This document shows positions 51,138 to 60,018 of a DNA stretch of 64,000 bases, in pieces (position 1 is the first letter of the stretch; every line of letters starts with the position of its first letter). The notes beneath the pieces were generated by a model that worked only from the letters and a program-made list of their open reading frames with translations, had not been told where the DNA came from and did no database searches. This stretch comes from Rhodopseudomonas telluris. Lineage in GTDB: Bacteria; Pseudomonadota; Alphaproteobacteria; Rhizobiales; Xanthobacteraceae. Position numbers and translations under genes: made by a program. Location: positions 744,001 through 808,000 of the forward strand of contig NZ_JBHLWM010000005.1 in NCBI RefSeq assembly GCF_042432815.1. Direction: 5' to 3'.

Positions 51138-52238
51138 TCAGGCGGCGTCGAACGCGATCCGCGCCGTGGTGCCCTGGGCGACCTCGTAGCTGATGTGGCC
51201 GCCGATCTGGGTGGCGAGGTTGGTGATGATCTTGAGGCCGAGGCTGCCGCCGTCACCCGGCGCGAGGTCCGGCGCGGCGCCGGGCGCCATGCCCTTGCCG
51301 TCGTCGGCGACGGTCAGCACCATCCGGTCGCCGTCCTGCACCAGCCGGAGCGCGATGGTGCCGCGGCCGTCCGGGAAGGCGTGCTTCAGCGCGTTGGTGA
51401 TCACTTCGACCACGATCAGCGACAGCGGCGTCAGCCGGGTGAGATCGAACTGCACCGGCGGCATGTCGACGGTGATGCGCACGTCTTTGGCGCCGGCGGC
51501 CTCGAGCAGGTTGGCGCACAGATCCTGGAAGAACGCCCCGACCGGGCGGGTGACGTTGGCGGGATCGTACAGATAGCGGTGGATGCGCGACATGGTGTCG
51601 AGCCGCACCCGCGCGTCGTCGAGCGCGGTCAGCATCGCGGCCGGATCGTCGCCGGCGCGCTTCTTGTACAGCCGCAGCATCGCCGAGACGAACTGCATGT
51701 TGTTGGCGACGCGGTGCTGCAGCTCCTGGAACATCGTGCGCTGCTGCTCGTACAGCAGCGCCGTCTCCTCGGCGTCTTCGCGCAGCCGCGCGGCGGCGAG
51801 GTGCATGACGTGGATCAGCGCGATGTCGACCGCGACGATGAACACGTAGAACCCGAGCGCGATCGCGGTCGGCGGCGACATCTCGAAGCTGTAGAACGGC
51901 GGGATGAAGACGTACCAGGCGCCGAGCCCGCTCAGCACGCCGCAGACGACGCCGGCGCGCAGGCCGAAGAAAAAGGTGGTGAGCACCACCGCCGGGAAGA
52001 AGGTGAGATAGGGAAAGCCGGGCGGCAGCACCGGATCGGCGACGTAGCGGAGCAGCAGCGCCAGCGCCGCGGCCGCCACCGCGACCAGATCGCCGACCAG
52101 CCCGAGCGACCGCAGCCGCCGCGTCGCGTGAATGATGTCCCAGACTTTAAGGCGCGCCAAAGCAGGCTCTACGGATTCGTCCCCACCGGCGACCGTTATG
52201 GCCGAAACGCAGCCAAAAGGACAGGCGATCGCGGCCAT
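51138..52238 (-). CDS. Membrane sensor histidine kinase (HisKA_2 type)
   Basis: 366 residues. Residues 45-150 carry four hydrophobic segments (DUF4118-like). A linker follows, then the phospho-acceptor His175 in QELQHRVANNMQF. HATPase motifs: N-box EVITNALKHAFPDG, G-boxes ADDGKGMAPG and GGSLGLKIITNL. LQHRVxNN-type kinases often act in general-stress or light signalling in alphaproteobacteria. The ATG at 52236-52238 has GGGAG upstream; upstream in-frame ATGs are poorer. No response regulator is adjacent. Confidence 0.87.
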   Translation of the reverse strand: MAAIACPFGCVSAITVAGGDESVEPALARLKVWDIIHATRRLRSLGLVGDLVAVAAAALALLLRYVADPVLPPGFPYLTFFPAVVLTTFFFGLRAGVVCGVLSGLGAWYVFIPPFYSFEMSPPTAIALGFYVFIVAVDIALIHVMHLAAARLREDAEETALLYEQQRTMFQELQHRVANNMQFVSAMLRLYKKRAGDDPAAMLTALDDARVRLDTMSRIHRYLYDPANVTRPVGAFFQDLCANLLEAAGAKDVRITVDMPPVQFDLTRLTPLSLIVVEVITNALKHAFPDGRGTIALRLVQDGDRMVLTVADDGKGMAPGAAPDLAPGDGGSLGLKIITNLATQIGGHISYEVAQGTTARIAFDAA

Positions 52239-52969
52239 GGCGGCTCTCCCTCGTCCCGGCGGGAAGCGGACGTGCGTCATCGCCCCTGTTGTTTGGGCGG
52301 CGCGGGGGACGCCGATCGGCCTTGCGCTTCGGGGCGCCTGCCCCGTCGCGCCGCGCCCGAAACGAGGGCGCGCGGAACGCCGGACGCACGATGCGTCCGC
52401 AGCCTCATGCGCAATGTAAAAAGCGCACGAGTTAGTCACCACGAAAGCACCGAGACGTCCGGCGTTCCGCACGCGGTGAGGCTTCCGGCTTGCTTCGTGC
52501 TCTCCCCGGCGGCGATTGATACGCTTGGGTTCGTCACCGTCGGGACTAAGCAGTGCGGACGCGAACGTCCGGACCTTGTCTCCTGCGGCCGGTTGGCGTG
52601 CAGGCGCTCCGTCCCTTGGCGCCAGCGACGGGCGTCAGGACCACACGACTTGGGCCGGCGCGCAAAGGCGATGCAGATGGGGCGCATCTCCGCCCCGGCC
52701 CGCACCGCACAGCGTCGTCGTCCGCGCTTCGGTCGGCGGCTCCATAGACCCCGAGGCCAGGCCCTGCGGACCTCCTGCCTCGCGGCCCCCAACCGCCTTC
52801 CTCCGCGCCGACGCTGCCGCGTCCACCGCACCCCGCCCCGCGACAAGTGACGATCGCGAGCCGCCCCTCGGGAGTGGAGCGGGATGGATAGGAATATATA
52901 CGATATAGGAAAGTTGTCAAGAGGAAGCTGCCTTGCTGGGGGCTGAGTTCGTAATCACCTGACAGTTCG
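52239..52969. other. Intergenic region without a supported gene
   Basis: About 730 nt upstream of the kinase. Several short frames are open on both strands but overlap each other and lack ribosome sites. An A+T-rich patch (52886-52915) precedes the transposase remnant. Probably a decayed region. Confidence 0.5.
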
Positions 52970-53116
52970 GCCATCGTCGAGCGGCTACACCGCACCTAGC
53001 TCGACAAGAACTTCCGCGTCGAGAGCCGCCGCACTTGGTTCGAAACCATCGACGAGATGCAGACCGTTTTCGACGACTCTCTGGTCGGCTACAATCAATG
53101 CCGGCCGCATTAGGGC
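52970..53116 (+). pseudogene. IS481-type transposase C-terminal remnant
   Basis: In one plus-strand frame the translation reads IVERLHRT, then a stop, then LDKNFRVESRRTWFETIDEM, QTVFDDSLVGYNQCRPH, then a stop. This is the C-terminal integrase-core end of IS481-family transposases (normally ...FETIDEMQ...YNxxRPHQG). Two stops and missing upstream sequence make it non-functional. No terminal inverted repeats were found. Confidence 0.8.
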
Positions 53117-53178
53117 AAAGGAAGGAGGGAAGAAAGCCGAAAAACAAACAACCAAGCGGTTTGACGCCTCCCGCCCAG

Positions 53179-53979
53179 CTATCGCATCAGCACTTCCCGC
53201 TTCTTAAATATGCGGTCGCTGCGATACCAGCTCTCATAGGACTTATCTCGCTCATCGTCGTAAAACGATGAATGGACGCCGTACTCATCAGTGTCTTTGA
53301 ACCAATAGCCTTCTGCATTTTCAGCGATGTCATAGAGCCTGAAGACAGCTATATCCTGGTTTTCGTAGACCAGACCTCCATCAGGTGTCTCGAAATCAAT
53401 GGGCTTTGAAACCGTGGCGAGACGATATTCGCGAACGGCCTGCTTCAGCCGCTCCTTAAATTTCTTATCCTTCACCTCCCTAATGTATTTTACCAAGTGT
53501 TCCCGCTCCTTGGTGCTCAGCATTGGGAATAGTTCGCGCCACGCTTCCGAGCCCGCCCGCTGCAGGGAGTGGAATTTCACCAGGTTGACGAAGTGTTCCT
53601 CGATATCTTCGGCATCGTACCGCTCAAAGGTTGACTCGTAGACCACGTAAGGGCGCGTTCCGACAAAATCAAAATTTTCGTACTGCGGGTATCGCTCGGT
53701 CAGGATAAGCAGCTCGGCTTCTCTCAGCTTTGCATCCGCGGCAAAGAGCCTTTCTTGCTCATCAAAGGCTCTGCTGTAGACCGAATAGTAGCGCTCCGGG
53801 TCGAGCTGGATAAGGTAATTTGACAACTCCCGCGAATACGCCTGCAGCAGGTTGCTGCGGTCGATCGCCGATGCTCTCGAGAACCTCGACGTGTCCTGTG
53901 ACACCGGTTTCGCCTTCGGCTTAAAGCCATATCCAGCCAGCGCGCCAATCCCCAGCGCCAGGATGTATCCCCACTCCAT
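53179..53979 (-). CDS. Membrane-anchored protein A of a tandem pair, unknown domain
   Basis: 266 residues. N-terminal MEW and a single membrane helix (YILALGIGALAGYGF), then a charged, largely helical cytoplasmic or periplasmic part. The C-terminal 55 residues (IAENAEGYWFKDTDEYGVHS, SWYRSDRIFKKRE) match the C-terminus of the next protein (53982-54383), defining a shared domain with FKD-x2-EYG-x-H and YR-x-D-x2-FKK. Base composition is clearly less G+C-rich than the flanking genes. It lies beside an IS remnant. No known family. Confidence 0.7.
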   Translation of the reverse strand: MEWGYILALGIGALAGYGFKPKAKPVSQDTSRFSRASAIDRSNLLQAYSRELSNYLIQLDPERYYSVYSRAFDEQERLFAADAKLREAELLILTERYPQYENFDFVGTRPYVVYESTFERYDAEDIEEHFVNLVKFHSLQRAGSEAWRELFPMLSTKEREHLVKYIREVKDKKFKERLKQAVREYRLATVSKPIDFETPDGGLVYENQDIAVFRLYDIAENAEGYWFKDTDEYGVHSSFYDDERDKSYESWYRSDRIFKKREVLMR

Positions 53980-53981
53980 GG

Positions 53982-54383
53982 TCAGTCCTCGTCACGCGTA
54001 ACCAGACGACCTTCTTTCTTGAAGGTGCTGTCGGTTCGGTAATAGCTGTCGAAATATTCGCCCGGCTCACCTGCAAAAAACCCGTGCAAGCCGTATTCAT
54101 TGATGTCTTTGAAATAGAAGCCAGTACGGCTTTCCGCGAAATGGCTGACCTTGTAGGCCGCCATGTGTGGGGTCTCCAGCAATAGCTTCCCATCCTTCGA
54201 GAAAGTAAGGCCCTCTTCCCGTCGCTTCCGCTCAAGCTCACGGAGCCCCGCCTTGATATGCTGAAGGAGTCGCGTGTCCTTATCCAAACGCTCGTTTGCG
54301 ACCCGCGCTGCTTCAATGTTCTTCGTGTGGCGCCACCAGAAAAAGGCGCCGACCAGCAGCACCACAAGAATAGACCATTCCAT
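53982..54383 (-). CDS. Membrane-anchored protein B of a tandem pair, unknown domain
   Basis: 133 residues. Start MEWSILVVLLVGAFFWW: an N-terminal membrane helix, then a charged coiled-coil-like stretch (ERLDKDTRLLQHIKAGLREL) and the shared C-terminal domain (FYFKDINEYGLHGFF, YYRTDSTFKKEG). Both proteins begin MEW-hydrophobic and end with this domain. B precedes A by 2 nt and the pair is probably one operon. Confidence 0.7.
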   Translation of the reverse strand: MEWSILVVLLVGAFFWWRHTKNIEAARVANERLDKDTRLLQHIKAGLRELERKRREEGLTFSKDGKLLLETPHMAAYKVSHFAESRTGFYFKDINEYGLHGFFAGEPGEYFDSYYRTDSTFKKEGRLVTRDED

Positions 54384-54520
54384 TTCCGCCCCCAGGGCGA
54401 CATTATCACCCGGAGGTTGCGACAGCTCAATACTGCGGACGTCTCAATAAGGTTGGTTAGCCGCGAGATTGCCAAGGCGATGCGCCGGGCCTCGTCCCGT
54501 GATTGATGTTCACAGCGAGC

Positions 54521-54600
54521 GTAGCCCGGATGCAGCGCAGCGTAATCCGGGACCTGCCGTAAATCTCGGATTTCGCTTCGCTGCATCCGGGCTGCTAACT
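54521..54600. repeat. 80-bp palindromic intergenic repeat, copy 1
   Basis: Begins GTAGCCCGGATGCAGCG and ends with the inverse CGCTGCATCCGGGCT-GCTAACT: a perfect 15-bp inverted repeat around a 40-odd-nt centre. Nearly identical (3 differences) to 56287-56366. Confidence 0.85.
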
Positions 54601-54615
54601 TGCTGATTCAGTGCT

Positions 54616-54866
54616 CGTGTCGCCCTCACCCCAACCCTCTCCCGCAAGCGGGAGAGGGAGCGCGCTGCGGCGCAGGGCGCGACCTTGCTCCAGCGGCGGC
54701 TCGGCCTCACCCCGGCCGGTCATTCCGGGGCGCTCGCGTAGTGAGCGAACCCGGAATCCCGCAGGTAGGGGAGCGAGACGGTGTCAGCCGCGTAGGTTGG
54801 ACTCACTGCTCGGGTCGCCCTCACCCCGGCCCTCTCCCGCAAGCGGGAGAGGGGGTGCGCTGCGGC
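54616..54866. repeat. REP-like 'CTCTCCCGC' repeat cluster
   Basis: Two copies (54616-54670 and 54807-54866) of a unit reading GTCGCCCTCACCC, then CCCTCTCCCGC-AA-GCGGGAGAGGG, then GCGCTGCGGC. A 'CATTCCGGGGCGCTCGC' unit (54719-54780) lies between them. The 9-bp inverted repeat CTCTCCCGC/GCGGGAGAG would form a strong hairpin. The 541-nt gap 54384-54924 contains only these repeats and the 80-bp repeat. Confidence 0.8.
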
Positions 54867-54924
54867 TTGGGGTGGGGGCGGAGCGACGATCGCTCGCAGG
54901 GTGGAGGGCCGTCCTGCGCTGGCG

Positions 54925-55131
54925 CTATCGCATCCCGTGCGGCTTGTTCCAGAAGTACTCGCGGTTGCCGAGCGCGCTTTCGGCGTATTGGTCGATCGAC
55001 AGCATGATGGCCTGGACGTGGTGATAACACCAACCTTCCCGCGTCCCGAGACGCCGCACCTCGGCGAGCGCCTTGACGAAGTCGGAATGGTCGTCGGACT
55101 CCTCGAACCATTTGATCGGCTGAACCGCCAT
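54925..55131 (-). CDS. Small hypothetical protein, 68 aa
   Basis: MAVQPIKWFEESDDHSDFVK at the start; ends FWNKPHGMR. It overlaps the stop of the upstream coiled-coil gene by one base (TGATG), suggesting coupling. Soluble, mostly helical, no family recognised. Confidence 0.55.
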   Translation of the reverse strand: MAVQPIKWFEESDDHSDFVKALAEVRRLGTREGWCYHHVQAIMLSIDQYAESALGNREYFWNKPHGMR

Positions 55132-55376
55132 CACACGCGCCTCGCCAGCGGACCGCGAATGAGCTTGTCGCGCCCGGCATAGGTCCGTCGCTGCTCCCCG
55201 GCCAGGCGGTCGCGATCAGCGCAGAGCTTGTCCAGCCGATCCTGCATCCGTTGCAGAACGGCCTCGGCGTCGTCGGTGCGTATGCCGGCCCGCTGCAGCT
55301 GGACGAGGTCGGCCTGCTTGCGGCGGATTTGATCGCGCAGTTGCGCAATCTCGGAACGGGTCTGTTCGAGGTCCAT
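55131..55376 (-). CDS. Small coiled-coil protein, 81 aa
   Basis: Starts MDLEQTRSEIAQLRDQIRRK; heptad-like Leu/Ala pattern over residues 1-60 indicates a coiled coil, with a basic C-terminus (RDKLIRGPLARRV). It is the upstream gene of a two-gene unit with 54925-55131. No family recognised. Confidence 0.55.
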   Translation of the reverse strand: MDLEQTRSEIAQLRDQIRRKQADLVQLQRAGIRTDDAEAVLQRMQDRLDKLCADRDRLAGEQRRTYAGRDKLIRGPLARRV

Positions 55377-55557
55377 GGGGGCTCACCGTGTTGGGTAAAA
55401 GAACAGAAGCAGAACATACCGGAGAGTCAATCCCGGCTGGTTGTGTCGGCGTCGGGAGATCGAACGGATCGCGGACGTCGTCCGGCTTGGCGGAGGCGCG
55501 CTAATTCCGAGCTCGGGTCGCCCTCACCCGCGCTACGGCCCTGTTTCCGCCGCCGCT

Positions 55558-55908
55558 TCAGTCGTGCGTGAGAATGTTGACCAACCGTCCGAATGGATCG
55601 CGCGCAAAGAAGCGACGAACGCCCCATGGTTCGGTCGCGGGACCATACTGAATCGGAATGCCGGACGCCGATGCCCGGCGATAGACCTCATCGAAATTAT
55701 CGACCTCGATGGAAAGGTCCGGGACCGGCGTCCCCGATCCGCCTTCGCATGCAAGACTCACCTGCGGTTTCATGGCGCTGTCTGACGCGTAGGTGACGAT
55801 CCAGCCATGGTCCATCACGAGTTCCATGTCGAGGATGTCGCCATAGAAACGTTTGGCGTCCTCCAGCCTGTCTGCATGAATGTTCGTGACGATTCGTCGG
55901 ACGGCCAC
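55558..55908 (-). CDS. Glyoxalase/VOC-family protein
   Basis: 116-residue single VOC domain: IVTNIHADRLEDAKRFYGDI at the N-terminus, then MELVMDHGWIVTYAS, and FARDPFGRLVNILTHD at the C-terminus. The GTG start (VAVRRIV) has AGGAG 7 nt upstream. Resistance-type, dioxygenase or isomerase roles are all possible. Confidence 0.85.
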   Translation of the reverse strand: MAVRRIVTNIHADRLEDAKRFYGDILDMELVMDHGWIVTYASDSAMKPQVSLACEGGSGTPVPDLSIEVDNFDEVYRRASASGIPIQYGPATEPWGVRRFFARDPFGRLVNILTHD

Positions 55909-55947
55909 GCTCGATCTCCTCTGATCCAGAGTCGTTGGCGAAAATCT

Positions 55948-56036
55948 AGCCCATAGGGCGGATGAGCCGAAGGCGTCATCCGCCGCCGCGATTGAAGATA
56001 GTGGGTTATGGCTTCGCCTAACCACCCGACGACGCT
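55948..56036. repeat. 'TAGGGCGGAT...GCTTCGCC' intergenic repeat, copy 1
   Basis: Reads AGCCCATAGGGCGGATGAGC, CGAAGGCGTCATCCGCC, then GTGGGTTATGGCTTCGCC. A related copy is at 56377-56461 and a partial one near 57282-57330. Internal inverted repeats (GGCGGAT/ATCCGCC). With the neighbouring elements it fills the 554-nt gap 55909-56462. Confidence 0.7.
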
Positions 56037-56095
56037 GCGCCGCTTACTTCGACGCTACGCGCTGCGGCTGCGTCCAAACTCGCCAAGTCCATGCC

Positions 56096-56265
56096 CGTGT
56101 CGCCCTCACCCAGCCCTCTCCCGCACGCGGGAGAGGGAGTGCTCTGCGGCTCTGCTCCCCTCCCCCTTGCGGGGAGGGGTCGGGGGTGGGGGTCCCCGGG
56201 CACTGTGCCCGTGTCGCCCTCACCCCGGCCCTCTCCCGCACGCGGGAGAGGGAGCGGGCTGCGGC
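56096..56265. repeat. REP-like repeat cluster
   Basis: Two more 'CTCTCCCGC-AC-GCGGGAGAG' units (56096-56150, 56211-56265) flank a 'CTCCCCTCCCCCTTGCGGGG' unit (56154-56200). Confidence 0.75.
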
Positions 56266-56286
56266 GCGGGGTGTACACCAGTAATC

Positions 56287-56366
56287 GTAGCCCGGATGGA
56301 GCGCAGCGTAATCCGGGACCTGCCGTAAATCCCGGATTTCGCTTCGCTGCATCCGGGCTACTAACT
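56287..56366. repeat. 80-bp palindromic intergenic repeat, copy 2
   Basis: Second copy of the element at 54521-54600. It differs by GGAGC for GCAGC in the left arm (so the arm pairing has one mismatch), one change in the centre and one near the end. Confidence 0.85.
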
Positions 56367-56376
56367 AGCAGATTCA

Positions 56377-56461
56377 GCCCGTAGGGCGGATTAGCCGAAG
56401 GCGTAATCCGCCGCGAAGAGAAGATGGTGGGTTACGGCTTCGCCTAACCCACCCTACGGCG
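56377..56461. repeat. 'TAGGGCGGAT...GCTTCGCC' intergenic repeat, copy 2
   Basis: AGCCCGTAGGGCGGATTAGC, CGAAGGCGTAATCCGCC, then GTGGGTTACGGCTTCGCC and TAACCCACCCTACGG. Complete inverted-repeat structure (CCGTAGGG/CCCTACGG ends). Confidence 0.75.
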
Positions 56462-56462
56462 C

Positions 56463-56750
56463 TTACTCCGCCGCTACGCGGGACAACTCGCCCGCGTCCC
56501 GGAGTTCGACATAGAGCTGGATCGGATCGAGGTCGAAGCCGTTGGGCCAGGTCGGCGCGCCCATCTCGACGAAGGCGCGGGCGAAGTACGCCGGATCGCG
56601 CAGCGGCGCCAGCATCGGGCCATCACGGCTCAGGACATCCGAGAGATCGCGCACGCCTTCGCAGCCGTCGGTGAAACGCAGCCACAGGCGTCGCTCGTCG
56701 AGCGCCTTGAGGCGCAGCACCTCGACCATCGGCCAGTCATTCGTCCGCAT
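56463..56750 (-). CDS. DUF2442 domain protein
   Basis: 95 residues; start MRTNDWPMVEVLRLKALDER. The DUF2442 core LWLRFTDGCEGVRDLSDVL and the C-terminal WPNGFDLDPIQLYVEL are recognisable. It overlaps the DUF4160 gene by 14 nt. The DUF4160-DUF2442 pair recurs in many genomes and has been treated as toxin-antitoxin-like; no activity is assigned. Confidence 0.8.
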   Translation of the reverse strand: MRTNDWPMVEVLRLKALDERRLWLRFTDGCEGVRDLSDVLSRDGPMLAPLRDPAYFARAFVEMGAPTWPNGFDLDPIQLYVELRDAGELSRVAAE

Positions 56751-57006
56751 CGGGACCCGGCACCTTTTCCAACGGTTGATAAGCTCGGGCACGCCGCCAA
56801 TTATCCTGCAATTCGGAACGGCGCGCCAGAGCCCAATCGCGAACCATCCGGCTCGCAACTGGCGGCAATTCCCCTGCGATGATCACCCCGTCCGACAGCC
56901 TGACCAGCGCCTTGGCCCGGCCATACCGCGCGTGAAAATGCGGTGGCTGGTGGTCGTCGTAGTACATCTGGATCGCAATACCGTAGAACCAGGCAATCGT
57001 CGGCAT
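56737..57006 (-). CDS. DUF4160 domain protein
   Basis: 89 residues; start MPTIAWFYGIAIQMYYDDHQ. The PPHFHARYG motif is diagnostic. AAGG lies upstream of the ATG; an ATG 36 codons earlier is unsupported. First gene of a two-gene unit with the DUF2442 gene. Confidence 0.82.
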   Translation of the reverse strand: MPTIAWFYGIAIQMYYDDHQPPHFHARYGRAKALVRLSDGVIIAGELPPVASRMVRDWALARRSELQDNWRRARAYQPLEKVPGPDADE

Positions 57007-57082
57007 AGCGAAAGAACCTTCGCTACAGGTTTGGCAATGCCTCCAAACTAACAGCTTCGAGAACGTCTCGATACTGACCATA

Positions 57083-57505
57083 GGGGCCGCGGCCCCGGAT
57101 GTCGCTTCGCTCATCCGGGCAACTGGACCACGGGTGCCGCCTTTCGGCTCGTCATCCCCGCGCAGGCGGGGATCGATATGCCGCAGCGTCTCGCCGGAGG
57201 CGATGAGGGTGGCGCCCTTCGTTCAATTGTCAGGTCAGGGGTTATGGGTCCCCGCCTGCGCGGGGACGACGGGGTGCGAGGCCGTCGGGCGGATGGGCCG
57301 AAGGCGTAGCCCGCCGCGATAAGCGAATCTCAGGTTGCGGTTGCGCCGTCTCCCCTCCCCCTTGCGGGGAGGGGTCGGGGGTGGGGGCCGCGGGCACTGC
57401 GACTCGTGGACCCCCGCCCCCGGCCTCCGCGGAGCCTGTGCCCGGACGGCGCGAAGCGCCGATCCGGGTGCTCGGCCGACCCTCCCCCCTTGCGGGGAGG
57501 GGGAC
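57083..57505. repeat. Mixed REP-like repeats upstream of rpoD terminator
   Basis: A short CCCGGATG-TCGCTTCG-CATCCGGG hairpin (57092-57118), two inverse 'CCCCGCGCAGGCGGGGA' units (57152-57176, 57247-57270), a partial 'GGGCGGATGGGCCGAAGGC' unit and two 'CTCCCC...GGGGAGG' units (57350-57390, 57480-57505). The 635-nt gap 57007-57641 has no gene. Confidence 0.7.
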
Positions 57506-57569
57506 CGAGAGGCCTCGGCTCAGCAAAAGCATAGCTGCGACAAGCGCTCGTCGCGGTGACCGAAACGCA

Positions 57570-57598
57570 AAAACGGCGGGCCATTGGCCCGCCGTTTT
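57570..57598 (-). terminator. Intrinsic terminator of rpoD
   Basis: A 13-bp perfect stem (AAAACGGCGGGCC with GGCCCGCCGTTTT), 3-nt loop, with a U-run on the minus transcript, 44 nt after the rpoD stop. Confidence 0.9.
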
Positions 57599-57641
57599 GA
57601 TGGATGGCCGGGTCGAGCCCGGCCATGAGGCGTTGAGGCGA

Positions 57642-59762
<2,121 letters not shown>

Positions 59763-60018
59763 TCACTGCTCCTGAACGCGCGCATGCCGGTCACGTCGCC
59801 GCGCCGTCATCCAAACTTGCCTTGCCGGGTGAGACACGCAAAGGGCGGCGCTCGCCGACGCCACCCGACACGATCCCGCTTGCTGGTTTCCCAAAATGGT
59901 CGCCCGAAGGCCTTCTACCGGAATGCCGTTAAGCCCTTACTAACCCTGTTTTTGCAGCCAATGCGGGGGCTTGGCGAGTCTTTTCACAAATCCCGCCGCG
60001 TCGCCGTGCATCCTGCGA
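59763..60018. other. dnaG-rpoD intergenic region
   Basis: 256 nt with an A+T-richer patch (59930-59995), presumably an internal rpoD promoter. No gene seen. Confidence 0.4.

Noticed and set aside
52473..52910. Several short open frames on both strands
   Set aside because: They overlap one another, lack ribosome sites and recognisable domains, and lie in a decayed region.
54600..57500. Possible CRISPR array from repeated hairpin units
   Set aside because: Units are irregularly spaced, of several families and without unique spacers; no cas genes. They are REP-like elements.
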